DNA from: Pedobacter duraquae
GTDB taxonomy: Bacteria > Bacteroidota > Bacteroidia > Sphingobacteriales > Sphingobacteriaceae
Length of the DNA: 64,000 bases
Direction of reading: 5' to 3'
Assembly (NCBI RefSeq): GCF_004362245.1
Contig: NZ_SNWM01000002.1
Location: forward strand, 992,001 to 1,056,000
In this document: positions 1 through 9,465 of the stretch, one piece after another
Layout of the letters: each line of letters begins with the position of its first letter
Numbering within the stretch: the first letter of the stretch is position 1
Position numbers and translations under genes: made by a program
The notes under the pieces: model-generated
What the model saw: only the letters and a program-made list of their open reading frames with translations
Database searches by the model: none
What the model was told of the DNA's origin: nothing

Positions 1-1
1 A

Positions 2-52
2 TTACATTGGTCGAAAGCCTTTGCACTTTATCAGGTATTCAATGGCAATTAA
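2..52 (+). CDS. C-terminal end of an upstream gene, probably a glycosyltransferase (partial)
   Basis: An open frame enters from the window edge and stops with TAA at 50-52, giving LHWSKAFALYQVFNGN. The pattern Trp-Ser-Lys then Leu-Tyr near a C-terminus resembles the last helix of many GT4 glycosyltransferases, and the next gene starts inside it with an 11-nt overlap, as is usual in this locus. Sixteen codons are too few to assign a family, so this is an inference from context. Confidence 0.4.
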   Translation, partial: LHWSKAFALYQVFNGN

Positions 53-1175
53 CACGCTGTTTCTTACACTCGAAGCTTTTAGTCAGACTGGTGGCATCCA
101 GAAAGTGTGCAGAAGTATGGCCAAAGTGTTGCTGGATGGAAAGACACCTGAAGATACCCCTAAAACACTACGCATGTTCTCCCTTTGTGACCAATGTAAT
201 GATGTTGACGAAAGATATATTCCAAGAAAGTACTTTAAAGGCTTTGGCTATAGAAAAGCGTTTTTTGGAGTAGTCGCTACCTGGCATGCATTTAGAAGTA
301 AGCGAATTATCCTCAGTCATATTCATTTGCTGCCCGTTGTTATTTTAGTAAAACTGCTGGCACCGTCTAAGAGAATTATCATGCTTGCCCATGGCACAGA
401 GGTTTGGCGGGATATCAAGGGGTGGAAAAAAATATTCTTACAGCATCATGTGGAGATCTGGGCGGTGAGCAAGTACACAAAAAAAAAGTTGGAAGACAAG
501 CATGGCATTGCTCCCCATAAGATCAATGTACTGAACAATTGCCTGGATCCTTTTACACAAATTCCCGAGCGATTTGAGAAGCCTGAGCATTTGTTGGAAA
601 GATATGACTTATCAGCCGATCAACCGATTTTACTGAGTATCACGCGGCTAAATTCACACGAGCTCTATAAAGGTTATGACATGGTTATCCGTTGTTTGCC
701 TGCATTGGTGAAAGACTATCCAAGTTTAAAATACCTGATCGGCGGGAAAGCTGATAGTCAGGAGTTGGCACGGATCAAAGCACTCATTACCGAAGTAAAG
801 ATGGATGATCATGTTGTGATGGTTGGCTATATACCAGATGAGGAATTGACAGATCATTTCCTATTGGCTGATATCTTTTTGCTACCGAGTCGCAAAGAAG
901 GTTTTGGGATAGTATTCGTTGAGGCAGCCGCCTGTGGATGTAAAATAATTGCAGGCAATCAGGATGGAAGCACTGATGCGCTCATAGATGGTGACTTAGG
1001 AATTTTGGTAAATCCTGAATCGATAAATGAAATTAAACAGTCCATTACTGGTTACCTGACAGCAGATAAAAAGAAAAGCCGTTCATTGGAGGTACAGAAG
1101 AAGGCGCTGGATGCCTTTCATTATAACCACTATCAAACTAAAGTGGAACACTTATTAAACCCCACACATGACTGA
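42..1175 (+). CDS. GT4-family glycosyltransferase
   Basis: A 377-aa cytoplasmic or membrane-peripheral glycosyltransferase of GT-B fold that would add a sugar to a lipid-linked glycan. The N-terminus (MAINTLFLTLEAF followed by GGIQKV) is the typical first strand and glycine-rich loop of GT4 enzymes. The C-terminal half carries the nucleotide-sugar motif EGFGIVFVEAAACG with the E-x7-E spacing. I start at ATG 42 because it gives this canonical N-terminus; an in-frame TTG at 21 would add seven unlikely residues. It overlaps the ABC permease gene by 8 nt, so the two are probably translated together. Donor and acceptor cannot be read from sequence. Confidence 0.9.
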   Translation: MAINTLFLTLEAFSQTGGIQKVCRSMAKVLLDGKTPEDTPKTLRMFSLCDQCNDVDERYIPRKYFKGFGYRKAFFGVVATWHAFRSKRIILSHIHLLPVVILVKLLAPSKRIIMLAHGTEVWRDIKGWKKIFLQHHVEIWAVSKYTKKKLEDKHGIAPHKINVLNNCLDPFTQIPERFEKPEHLLERYDLSADQPILLSITRLNSHELYKGYDMVIRCLPALVKDYPSLKYLIGGKADSQELARIKALITEVKMDDHVVMVGYIPDEELTDHFLLADIFLLPSRKEGFGIVFVEAAACGCKIIAGNQDGSTDALIDGDLGILVNPESINEIKQSITGYLTADKKKSRSLEVQKKALDAFHYNHYQTKVEHLLNPTHD

Positions 1176-2025
1176 AGAAGAACACTGGGATCTTGAAATT
1201 AAACCAGAGGGCAACCTGCTTGATCTGAAACTGCGGGATGTTTGGCATTACAGGGATTTACTTTTTCTGATGGTGCGCAGAGATTTTGTATCGTTTTATA
1301 AACAAACTGTATTAGGGCCGTTATGGTTCTTTATACAGCCGTTATTCACTACTTTAATTTATACGTTCATTTTTGGCAACCTCGCTGCAATTCCGACTGA
1401 TGGACTGCCGCAGCCATTATTCTATCTGGCTGGTATTACGGCTTGGAATTACTTTGCCGATTGTTTAACAAAGACCTCTTCAGTTTTCACTACCAATGCC
1501 GGTTTGTTTGGTAAGGTTTATTTCCCCAGACTAATTGTACCGCTGAGTATAGTTGTATCCAATCTGATTCGGTTTGCGGTACAAATGCTGCTATTCTTTA
1601 TGATGATGAGCATATATTGGTTTAAAGGAGCAACGTTTCATCCAAATGGTTATTTATTCCTTTTTCCTTTTTTGTTGCTGGTGATGGCCATGCTGGGATT
1701 GGGATTGGGCATGATCATATCTGCACTGACGACCAAGTATCGTGACCTTAGCTTCTTGATAACGTTTGGAATTCAATTGATGATGTATTTAACCACAGTA
1801 ATTTATCCATTATCTGTAGTAAAGGAAAAATATCCGGCTTATGTATGGTTGGTTTCTTACAACCCAATGACGTCTGTGATCGAAGCATTCAGATACGGGT
1901 TTTTAGGTCAGGGAACATTTACTTTACTATCGCTTGGCATTACGACACTATTTACAACGCTGATCCTGTTGGCTGGTATAATTATTTTTAATCGCGTTGA
2001 ACGCACATTTATCGATACTGTATAA
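1168..2025 (+). CDS. wzm: Polysaccharide ABC exporter, permease subunit (Wzm/TagG type)
   Basis: A 285-aa inner-membrane protein of the ABC-2 permease family that moves lipid-linked polysaccharide across the inner membrane. After a soluble start (to about residue 40) the segment RDFVSFYKQTVLGPLWFFIQP is the family hallmark: an amphipathic helix and a short coupling motif before the first membrane helix. About six hydrophobic segments follow. The length is normal for Wzm/RfbA/TagG. It overlaps the preceding glycosyltransferase by 8 nt and is followed 1 nt later by its ATPase partner. Export by an ABC transporter normally means the chain is finished in the cytoplasm, which matters because a Wzy-like protein also occurs at 25.3 kb. 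Confidence 0.93.
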   Translation: MTEEEHWDLEIKPEGNLLDLKLRDVWHYRDLLFLMVRRDFVSFYKQTVLGPLWFFIQPLFTTLIYTFIFGNLAAIPTDGLPQPLFYLAGITAWNYFADCLTKTSSVFTTNAGLFGKVYFPRLIVPLSIVVSNLIRFAVQMLLFFMMMSIYWFKGATFHPNGYLFLFPFLLLVMAMLGLGLGMIISALTTKYRDLSFLITFGIQLMMYLTTVIYPLSVVKEKYPAYVWLVSYNPMTSVIEAFRYGFLGQGTFTLLSLGITTLFTTLILLAGIIIFNRVERTFIDTV

Positions 2026-2026
2026 A

Positions 2027-3295
2027 ATGGGTACTGTAATTAAAGCTGAGAATTTATCTAAAGCATACCAACTCGGTGAAATTGGCACAGGAACAATAAG
2101 CAGAGATCTTGAGCGCTGGTGGGCTAAAGTTCGCGGTAAAGAAGATCCATTTATGAGGATTGGGGAAACCAATGATAGAAGCATTAGAGGTACCAGCGAT
2201 ATTGTATGGAGTTTAAAGGACATCAATTTTGATGTGCAGCAAGGAGATGCTGTAGGAATAATAGGTAGAAACGGTGCCGGGAAGAGCACATTGCTGAAAA
2301 TCCTGAGTCGCGTAACCGCGCCAACAACAGGATCCATTAAAATTAAGGGAAGAGTTGCCAGCTTGCTTGAAGTAGGTACCGGGTTTCATCCTGAACTGAG
2401 CGGACGTGAAAACATCTACTTGAATGGATCCATTCTGGGTATGCGCAAAGCCGAGATTAAAAAACATTTTGACGCAATTGTAGATTTTTCTGGAGTTGAG
2501 CGCTATATCGATACGCCCGTAAAAAGATATTCATCAGGAATGTATGTTCGCCTGGCATTTGCCGTTGCCGCTCATCTGGAATCTGAGATTTTAGTTGTTG
2601 ACGAGGTATTGGCAGTTGGGGATGCGGAATTTCAAAAGAAATGTTTGGGCAAAATGAACGATGTAAGTAAGGGGGAAGGAAGAACGGTTTTATTTGTAAG
2701 TCATAACATGACGGCGATCCGAAACCTCTGCAGGAATAGTCTTTTGTTAAACAATGGTATTATTGCACTGAACGATGTCACAGAGGTGATTGTTGACCAG
2801 TATCACAAATCATACACGCCTAATCTTAAAATACTTAATACCAATACTCAGAGAACGGGAAGTGGCGAAGTCATATTTTTAGGTTTAGATATTGTTGATC
2901 AATACGGAATAAAACATCCTTATGTAACGACAGGTGATGATCTATATTTTAGATTTTTGATCGATGTTAAGTCACATAGTAAAGACATTGACATCGGGTT
3001 TTCAGTCCATGACGATCAGGACACAATGCATTCGGTGCTATACAGCAGTTTTCAAGGCCGGACTTACGACTTATCACCAGGCGTACATACTATATTATTT
3101 AAATTCGAGGGTAACTATTTAAGTAATCGAATCTATCACATAAGAGGGCTTATAAAGGTCAGATCGCAGATCTCAGACCACCCACAGGATCCTTTAGCAG
3201 AATTAGTTGTGGAACCTGGCAACTTCTATCCAAATCAACATCATGGGCACCAAACATCGAAATTAACGTTTCTCATCAAAGGTAATTGGATTTGA
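2027..3295 (+). CDS. wzt: Polysaccharide ABC exporter, ATP-binding subunit with C-terminal glycan-binding domain (Wzt type)
   Basis: A 422-aa ATPase partner of the permease just upstream. Walker A is GRNGAGKST at residues 80-88, the signature is YSSGM near 168-172, Walker B is ILVVDEV near 188-194, and the H-loop SHNM follows. Beyond about residue 255 there is an extra domain of some 165 residues, beginning near GSGEVIFLGLDI, that matches the Wzt C-terminal carbohydrate-binding class, which recognises a modified chain end before export. I start at ATG 2027, one base after the permease stop; an earlier TTG in frame would extend back into the permease. The adjacent FkbM methyltransferase could supply the terminal cap. 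That link is an inference. Confidence 0.93.
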   Translation: MGTVIKAENLSKAYQLGEIGTGTISRDLERWWAKVRGKEDPFMRIGETNDRSIRGTSDIVWSLKDINFDVQQGDAVGIIGRNGAGKSTLLKILSRVTAPTTGSIKIKGRVASLLEVGTGFHPELSGRENIYLNGSILGMRKAEIKKHFDAIVDFSGVERYIDTPVKRYSSGMYVRLAFAVAAHLESEILVVDEVLAVGDAEFQKKCLGKMNDVSKGEGRTVLFVSHNMTAIRNLCRNSLLLNNGIIALNDVTEVIVDQYHKSYTPNLKILNTNTQRTGSGEVIFLGLDIVDQYGIKHPYVTTGDDLYFRFLIDVKSHSKDIDIGFSVHDDQDTMHSVLYSSFQGRTYDLSPGVHTILFKFEGNYLSNRIYHIRGLIKVRSQISDHPQDPLAELVVEPGNFYPNQHHGHQTSKLTFLIKGNWI

Positions 3296-4008
3296 AAACT
3301 TTATTGATTAATTGTCTATTAGCCATTATTCCTGGTTTCTTGAAACGAAGGATAGTAAATTATGCGCATTCGTCAAGCATTTTGATATTTTCTCAGGAAG
3401 GAGAAGACAGGCTACTTGAAAGGTTTATCGGCCAAAAAAGCTATGGAATTTATATCGATGTTGGGGCTCATCATCCCACCTTTATAAGCAATACCTATTA
3501 TTTTTATTTAAAAGGCTGGAGGGGAATTAACATAGATGCCCAACCTGATTCTATGAAGCAATTTAATAAAATCAGACCATACGACATTAACATTGAGCAA
3601 CCGGTGTCAGACTTAGCAGGAGAATTTGATTTCCACATATTCAATAAACCGGAGCTCAACACCTTCGATGAAAAAAATGTTGCTGAATTTCTAAATTATC
3701 CCGACGTAAAGCTTATCAAAAAAGTAAAACTACATACTGTAACGCTTGAACGAATACTAGATGACCACCTAGCCAAACTTGGTACTACGCATATTGACTT
3801 TTTGAATATAGACGTCGAAGGGTATGATCTCAAGGTCCTAAAGTCGAACAACTGGATAAAATACAGCCCTCAGTTCGTCCTTACTGAGAACCTCTTTTCG
3901 ACATTAAAAGAATCCTTTGAAAGCGAATTAACGTTGTATATGAATAGCGTAAACTACACGATGATAGCGAAGACTGTCAATACCGTTTTTTTTAGAAGGA
4001 ATGAGTAA
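3286..4008 (+). CDS. FkbM-family SAM-dependent methyltransferase
   Basis: A 240-aa class I methyltransferase. The SAM-binding motif I is YIDVGAHHP (residues 56-64), followed by NIDAQP as the acidic end of the second strand. FLNIDVEGYDLKVL in the C-terminal third is the FkbM-family acidic motif. Members O-methylate sugars or other small groups. It overlaps the end of the Wzt gene by 10 nt and begins with TTG at 3286; a second TTG at 3292 is equally possible and loses only two residues. Its place next to a Wzt with a glycan-recognition domain suggests methylation of the polymer, perhaps as a terminating cap. The target sugar cannot be told. Confidence 0.85.
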   Translation: MDLKTLLINCLLAIIPGFLKRRIVNYAHSSSILIFSQEGEDRLLERFIGQKSYGIYIDVGAHHPTFISNTYYFYLKGWRGINIDAQPDSMKQFNKIRPYDINIEQPVSDLAGEFDFHIFNKPELNTFDEKNVAEFLNYPDVKLIKKVKLHTVTLERILDDHLAKLGTTHIDFLNIDVEGYDLKVLKSNNWIKYSPQFVLTENLFSTLKESFESELTLYMNSVNYTMIAKTVNTVFFRRNE

Positions 4009-4918
4009 AGTCTCGGTCATTATGCCTGCTTACAATGCTGAATTACATATTGAAAAAAGCATTGATAGTGTAATCAATCAAACCTTTAAAAATTGGGAGT
4101 TGATAGTTATTGATGACGGTTCAACTGACACGACATCAGATATAGTGAAACAAAAGATGGCGCAGGATGAAAGAATTAGATACTTACACCAAGAAAACTG
4201 CGGCCCTGGATCAGCGCGTGATAGTGCGATTAAAATTAGTGACGGAGATCTATTGGCATTTTTAGATGCTGATGATCTTTGGCTCCCATCCAAACTGGAA
4301 ATATCTGTAACAGGCTTGCTAAACAGTGGTGTCGACCTATTATTTACTGATGCTTTCATGTTCTCTGAAACATATGATTCTGATTCCAGAGAACACATCG
4401 GCATAGTTCATGGAGAATACTATGGCCCGGAAGGTATAAAATCTTTTCTGACACAAAATAGGATTCCCACTTTGACAGTATTATTAAAGAAAAATGCATA
4501 TTTCAAAACAGAGGGATTTAAGAGCTCTTATATTGCCGAAGACTATGATCTCTGGTTGCAATTACTTAATACAGGCTGTTCGTTCAAATCAATTGATCAA
4601 CCGCTATCCGCGTACCGCATACATGATGAGTCACTTACAAAGGGCGACAGACGGGTGTTGTACGACACAATATTAGTTATTAAAGAATTTCTGCACGCTC
4701 ATCCAGAGTACGCAGAATCAGTTGATCGGAGTCTGCTTCAAAAGATCAAATATTGGCTTTACAACTCAACTGATGCATCGACTTCGCGGTTACGAATTCT
4801 GATTAGTGGGCTCAGGCCAACAAATCGATATATTTTACCTTATTTGCTGAGTTATTTCCTACCATTTAAGCTGATAAGGAAACTAATCAATAATACCATT
4901 TTAAAAAATGTTTATTAA
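4001..4918 (+). CDS. GT2-family glycosyltransferase
   Basis: A 305-aa GT-A fold glycosyltransferase. The N-terminus VSVIMPAYNAE and IDDGSTD (residues 37-43) form the nucleotide-binding strand. LDADD (residues 88-92) is the metal-binding DxD, and AEDYDLWLQL carries the catalytic-base ED pair. The last 60 residues are basic and hydrophobic and may lie on the membrane. The start overlaps the methyltransferase stop by 8 nt. It probably adds one sugar to the repeating unit; the linkage is unknown. Confidence 0.9.
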   Translation: MSKVSVIMPAYNAELHIEKSIDSVINQTFKNWELIVIDDGSTDTTSDIVKQKMAQDERIRYLHQENCGPGSARDSAIKISDGDLLAFLDADDLWLPSKLEISVTGLLNSGVDLLFTDAFMFSETYDSDSREHIGIVHGEYYGPEGIKSFLTQNRIPTLTVLLKKNAYFKTEGFKSSYIAEDYDLWLQLLNTGCSFKSIDQPLSAYRIHDESLTKGDRRVLYDTILVIKEFLHAHPEYAESVDRSLLQKIKYWLYNSTDASTSRLRILISGLRPTNRYILPYLLSYFLPFKLIRKLINNTILKNVY

Positions 4919-4962
4919 TAACCCGATTACTGCTGCTGCAGTACTTTATAAACTACCCACAC

Positions 4963-5829
4963 TTGGCAGCTGATTTTCCACTGGTATCCATCATAGTTCC
5001 ATGCTATAATCAAGGAATCTTTCTTGGTTATACATTAGACAGCATTCTACAGCAATCTTATACAAATTGGGAATGCGTCATTATCAATGATGGATCTACC
5101 GATGAGACCTCTTTCATCGCCGACAGCTATTTAAAAAAGGATACTCGTTTTATTTACATGGAGACTGTAAATCAAGGTCTGTCTGCATCAAGAAATACGG
5201 CGATTAAAAACAGCAGCGGTGTTTATATTCAGTTATTGGATGCCGATGATCTCCTTGAAAAGGATAAGTTAAAAAATGCTGTTGCATACTATTGTTCTGA
5301 CGCAGCGACCGGGCAGGTCATTATGTATTCCAGCATGCGCTACTTTGAAGACGGAAGTCCTGAGTCGCCGAGGATCATTGGTCGTGATAATTTTGTCGGC
5401 CACATTGAAATAAAGAAGTCAGATACAATTGAGCGTCAACACGAACTATTAATCTCTCGAAATCCTTTTGTTATCTCAGCTCCGCTTTATCCACGCGAAC
5501 TCTTCGATGGTATTGGTTATTTTGACGAATCACTTAGCGCACTTGAAGACTGGGATTTTCATTTAAGATGTAACTATGCGGGGTACAGATTTCACCATAT
5601 TTATCATTTATATAGCTACACTTTGATCAGGCTGCATAACAATAGCATGATGCGTAATCAAAAGCTCCTTGACGACAATTTTTATACGCTTATTGCTAAA
5701 CATAAGCTCAGGAAAATCGAACCAATAAAAAAGCAGCATTTCGTCAAGAAACTAACGATCTTATTATGCCCACCGATACTGGTTAAATCCTATCATAAAC
5801 TTAAAGCCGTTGTCAACAAAAATGTCTGA
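4963..5829 (+). CDS. GT2-family glycosyltransferase
   Basis: A 288-aa GT-A glycosyltransferase. It shows VSIIVPCYNQG at the N-terminus, INDGSTDE near 41-48, LLDADD near 91-96 and LEDWDFHLRC near 185 for the acceptor side. No in-frame ATG lies upstream back to the previous stop, so the TTG at 4963 is the best start; it follows a 44-nt gap, one of the longer gaps in the locus. It is similar in layout to the preceding gene but diverged, so they probably act on successive sugars. The C-terminus overlaps the WbsX-like gene by 8 nt. Confidence 0.88.
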   Translation: MAADFPLVSIIVPCYNQGIFLGYTLDSILQQSYTNWECVIINDGSTDETSFIADSYLKKDTRFIYMETVNQGLSASRNTAIKNSSGVYIQLLDADDLLEKDKLKNAVAYYCSDAATGQVIMYSSMRYFEDGSPESPRIIGRDNFVGHIEIKKSDTIERQHELLISRNPFVISAPLYPRELFDGIGYFDESLSALEDWDFHLRCNYAGYRFHHIYHLYSYTLIRLHNNSMMRNQKLLDDNFYTLIAKHKLRKIEPIKKQHFVKKLTILLCPPILVKSYHKLKAVVNKNV

Positions 5830-6934
5830 GTACAAAGCACGTGCAATAGCATTCTACTTACCCCAGTACCATACCATTCCAGAAAATGATAAATGGTGGG
5901 GAAAAGGGTTTACCGAATGGACCAACGTTACAAAGGCCAGACCATTTTTTAAAGGTCATTATCAACCTCGTCTTCCTGCTGATCTTGGGTTTTATGATTT
6001 AAGAGTGCCCGAGATTCGCGAAGCGCAAGCAGCAATGGCTGCTGCATATGGCATTGAAGGATTTTGCTATTGGCACTATTGGTTCGGTAATGGCCGCAAG
6101 ATCCTGGAAAGACCAATAACAGAAGTGATAGCAAGTGGTCATCCGGATTTTCCATTTTGTCTCGCCTGGGCCAACGAAACCTGGTCAGGCATATGGCACG
6201 GAAATCCTGATCAGATCCTTATCGAACAGACTTATCCTGGGGAGCAGGATTACATTGATTATTTTAATTACTTGCTGACAGCCTTTCGTGACAGGCGTTA
6301 CATTCTTGTTGATGGCAAGCCGCTTTTTTGCATCAATGCGCCAGAGCAGATTCCAGACATAAACTATTTTACAAATCTCTTCAGGTCATTGGCTATTCAG
6401 AATGGACTGAAAGGACTCTATATTGTAGCAAATACTGGTTATGAAGACTGGGATCCCACACAACACGGGTGCGACGCGGTTAATCTTGTATTGGTAGGGA
6501 ATTTATATCGAGGGTTACCGCCAACAAAAAACATCATTTACAGAAAATACAAAAATCAAATCATTAAAAAGGGATGGCTTACCAGGGCCTATAGAAAACT
6601 GCGTAAAAAACCTGTTCAAACTTATAATTATGAAGATGTTATACCATTTTTAACCTCTAAAAAAACATTTGACTATGATGCATATCCTTGTGTAATTCCG
6701 AATTGGGATAACACAGCGCGTTCAGGAATCAATGGCATGGTTTTTCATCATTCAACACCCCAGCTCTTTGAAGAACATTTGAAAAACGCCATTCAATTAC
6801 TATCGTCTAAACCAGAAGACAAAAAGTTATTATTTGTAAAATCATGGAATGAATGGGCAGAAGGAAATTATCTGGAACCTGACCGCAAGTATGGCCATGG
6901 ATACCTTGAAGTTTTAAAAAAGATCCTTTCTTAA
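5822..6934 (+). CDS. WbsX-like glycosyltransferase (GH99-like domain protein)
   Basis: A 370-aa protein of the WbsX / GH99-like family found in O-antigen and capsule loci. Visible hallmarks are IAFYLPQYHTIPENDKWWGKG at the start, GFTEWTNV, the HYQPRLPADLGFYDLR block, CYWHYWF, and near the C-terminus SWNEWAEGNYLEPD. The family resembles glycoside hydrolase 99 structurally but is generally taken to be glycosyl-transferring in these loci; the reaction is not firmly established. I choose ATG 5822 (8-nt overlap with the upstream gene) over an in-frame TTG at 5810, which would add only four residues. Confidence 0.88.
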   Translation: MSEYKARAIAFYLPQYHTIPENDKWWGKGFTEWTNVTKARPFFKGHYQPRLPADLGFYDLRVPEIREAQAAMAAAYGIEGFCYWHYWFGNGRKILERPITEVIASGHPDFPFCLAWANETWSGIWHGNPDQILIEQTYPGEQDYIDYFNYLLTAFRDRRYILVDGKPLFCINAPEQIPDINYFTNLFRSLAIQNGLKGLYIVANTGYEDWDPTQHGCDAVNLVLVGNLYRGLPPTKNIIYRKYKNQIIKKGWLTRAYRKLRKKPVQTYNYEDVIPFLTSKKTFDYDAYPCVIPNWDNTARSGINGMVFHHSTPQLFEEHLKNAIQLLSSKPEDKKLLFVKSWNEWAEGNYLEPDRKYGHGYLEVLKKILS

Positions 6935-6958
6935 CAGCAAAGGAACTTACCCCAGCAA

Positions 6959-7774
6959 ATGAATATAAAAAATATACCGGCAAAAATTTACAAAAAGGTA
7001 TTCAGGGTATCAGAGCTTGATAAAGTTGTTCCTGCAAAAGATCAGCGCATGCTTAAAAAACTTGATCGCTACCAACCAGCAACATTTAGCTTTTTAAAAA
7101 AATCTTTCACCGTAGTGGACGCAGACACATTTCTTGGATCTTATCATGAAATATTTATCGATGAGATTTACAATTTTGAAAGCCATACCCCTTCTCCATT
7201 GATTATCGACTGTGGCGCTAACATCGGTCTCGCCACCATCTATTTCAAATTAAAATATCCGAACGCTCAAATAATAGCTTTTGAACCAGATCCCAATATA
7301 TATGCAGCACTTTCTGCAAATGTCAGGTCATTTGGATTCAAGGATGTGAACTGTGAAAATAAAGCAGTATCAGATGTTGATGCTATGTTAGATTTTTGGC
7401 TGGAGGGTGGACATTCTGGAAAAGTTGTTGCGCATACAGCAAATCATACATCCAGTCAGGTGAAAGCAGTAAGACTGAAAACTATTCTGCAAGAACATGA
7501 AAAGATAGAGTTCTTAAAAATTGATATTGAAGGTCACGAAACAGCACTAATCCCCGATCTTGCAGAGGAACTCAATAGAGTAGAATTCCTCTTTTTAGAA
7601 TACCATTCCTTTATGGACGGGGAACAAACACTGGACACAATACTGGCTCACTTAAAGAGAGCCGGCTTCAGGTATTATATACAGCAAGCCTACCCCAAGA
7701 AATTCCCTTTCATCAATAGGGAGATATTCTATGATATGGACTTTATGTGCAATATTTTTTGTTACAGAGTGTAA
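6959..7774 (+). CDS. FkbM-family SAM-dependent methyltransferase
   Basis: A 271-aa methyltransferase, the second of its family in the locus. SAM-binding motif I is IIDCGANIGLAT near residue 81, followed by IIAFEPDP as the ribose-binding strand end, and FLKIDIEGHE forms the family acidic motif in the C-terminal half. AAAGGA lies about 15 bases before ATG 6959, a possible weak ribosome site. It is not closely similar to the first FkbM protein, which suggests two different methylations. Substrate unknown; a polymer sugar is likely from context. Confidence 0.85.
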   Translation: MNIKNIPAKIYKKVFRVSELDKVVPAKDQRMLKKLDRYQPATFSFLKKSFTVVDADTFLGSYHEIFIDEIYNFESHTPSPLIIDCGANIGLATIYFKLKYPNAQIIAFEPDPNIYAALSANVRSFGFKDVNCENKAVSDVDAMLDFWLEGGHSGKVVAHTANHTSSQVKAVRLKTILQEHEKIEFLKIDIEGHETALIPDLAEELNRVEFLFLEYHSFMDGEQTLDTILAHLKRAGFRYYIQQAYPKKFPFINREIFYDMDFMCNIFCYRV

Positions 7775-7786
7775 AGATCGATTAGT

Positions 7787-8719
7787 TTGAGTTATAACAC
7801 ACCCGTACTTTTCTTAGTGTTTAACCGACCTGAGCAGACCGCCATTGTATTTGCGGAGATCAGAAAACAAAAACCGACTCAGCTCTATATTGCGGCCGAC
7901 GGGCCAAGAGCTGGAAACGAAACTGACAAACTACGTTGCGCCGAGGTTAGGGAGATTGTTAAGCTGATCGATTGGGAATGTACAGTTGAATTGCGATTTA
8001 ATGAGCATAACGTTGGGACAAAATACGCGGTATCAACTGCCATCAATTGGTTTTTTGAGCATGTTGAAAGTGGTATTATACTGGAAGACGACTGCCTGCC
8101 AAACGAGAGCTTCTTTGAGTTCAGCGCGGAAATGCTTGAACGTTACCAATCAAACGCTAAGGTAATGATGATTAATGGCTGCAGTTTTCAACCGAAGCCG
8201 TTGGATACTAACGACTACTATTTCTCCAAGTATGTTCACGTATGGGGATGGGCAACATGGCGAAGAGCATGGGATTTATATCATATAGAGCTAACGGGGA
8301 TAAGTAGCGAACAATTTGAACACGTTGTAAGTTCCACATTCTCTCAAAAGCGCGAGCGGCAGCGCTGGATCCAGAACTTTCATCTGATACAAAACGGATT
8401 TGATACCTGGGATTACCAATGGATGTTTTGGATATGGAAAAATAAAGGCCTCAGCATCACACCCTGGCACAATTTGATATCTAATATCGGATTCGGCAAA
8501 GATGCGACACATACCCTGGACGAAAATTCCGGGCAATCTAAAATGGCACAGCACCATTTAAAGATTTCCAGTCATCCGCACAGCGTTTTTGAACATAAAA
8601 AAGCTGATGCATTAGAGCGTTACCAGATAATTATCTCGCCGTCCAGGGAATTCCGTTGGCAGCAGATAAAAGGCATCATCAGAAGATTAATCAGAAACGG
8701 GAATGGCGCAAAAGCATAA
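7787..8719 (+). CDS. GT-A-like glycosyltransferase (HlpA-like group)
   Basis: A 310-aa protein with a GT-A-type start (PVLFLVFNRPEQT) and LEDDCLP near residue 104, a DxD-like metal site, followed by HVWGWATWRRAWDLY and WDYQWMFWIW. These blocks recall proteins often labelled nucleotide-diphospho-sugar transferase or HlpA-like in Bacteroidota polysaccharide loci. It starts with TTG at 7787, 12 bases after the preceding stop, and no closer ATG is available. It overlaps the following gene by 17 nt. The glycosyltransferase role is well supported by context; the exact family is not. Confidence 0.72.
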   Translation: MSYNTPVLFLVFNRPEQTAIVFAEIRKQKPTQLYIAADGPRAGNETDKLRCAEVREIVKLIDWECTVELRFNEHNVGTKYAVSTAINWFFEHVESGIILEDDCLPNESFFEFSAEMLERYQSNAKVMMINGCSFQPKPLDTNDYYFSKYVHVWGWATWRRAWDLYHIELTGISSEQFEHVVSSTFSQKRERQRWIQNFHLIQNGFDTWDYQWMFWIWKNKGLSITPWHNLISNIGFGKDATHTLDENSGQSKMAQHHLKISSHPHSVFEHKKADALERYQIIISPSREFRWQQIKGIIRRLIRNGNGAKA

Positions 8720-9452
8720 AGTAGCTGTTATAATTCCGATCTATAAAAACAGTTTGGATGAAGACGAGATCAGTTCTCTAAAACAGGCTTTTAAAATTTT
8801 GCATCAGCACCCTATAATTTTTATCGCACCCGAGTGTTTAGACTTCTCATTCTACAGACAATTTTGCCGCAACGAAGCCTATTCAATTTATAAATTTGGC
8901 GATCAATACTTCAGTGATATTTCCGGCTACAATCAATTGATGCTTTCTCCAGGGTTTTACAAGAGATTTCTAGACTACGAATTTATCCTCATACACCAAT
9001 TGGATGCCTATGTTTTTAGGGACGACTTGCTATATTGGTGTAGGGAAAATTACGATTTTATCGGCGCTCCAAATGAAGCACATGAAAACGCAACCGGGCA
9101 GGTTCAATTTCTGAAAGGATACGCCAAAATTTTAAAGATATTTAACCAAAAAATCAAGAACGTTGGCAACGGTGGATTGTCCTTAAGGAAAACGAGGACA
9201 TGCTATTGGTTCTTAAAAATCGGCCGTAAGCTTGTGAAAAAATGGGGTCCGAATAATGAAGACGGTTTTTTTAGATATTGGGGAAATATCTTTTCACCCC
9301 TTATTAGGTTACCCTCAGACGAGATTGCATTGAAATTTTCTGTAGAAATTGAACCTGCAAAATCACTACGTAAATTAGGTGACAAATTGCCTTTTGGCTG
9401 TCATGCTTATAAAAAATATGATTGGGCAACTTGGCAGCCGTTCATCAAATAG
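8703..9452 (+). CDS. DUF5672-type putative glycosyltransferase
   Basis: A 249-aa protein. KVAVIIPIYKN opens it, FILIHQLDAYVFRDDL sits in the middle as the likely metal site (QLDAYVF), followed by YDFIGAP, VGNGGLSLRK and NEDGFFRYW. This order matches the DUF5672 family, which occurs in glycan loci and has a GT-A-like look. The first ATG (8703) overlaps the previous gene by 17 nt. Function is inferred from fold-like motifs and neighbours only. Confidence 0.75.
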   Translation: MAQKHKVAVIIPIYKNSLDEDEISSLKQAFKILHQHPIIFIAPECLDFSFYRQFCRNEAYSIYKFGDQYFSDISGYNQLMLSPGFYKRFLDYEFILIHQLDAYVFRDDLLYWCRENYDFIGAPNEAHENATGQVQFLKGYAKILKIFNQKIKNVGNGGLSLRKTRTCYWFLKIGRKLVKKWGPNNEDGFFRYWGNIFSPLIRLPSDEIALKFSVEIEPAKSLRKLGDKLPFGCHAYKKYDWATWQPFIK

Positions 9453-9465
9453 ATAAAATTAATAC

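Noticed and set aside
7..273. An open frame overlapping the first GT4 gene.
   Set aside because: It is a different phase of the GT4 gene, with no domain; the GT4 frame is clearly coding.
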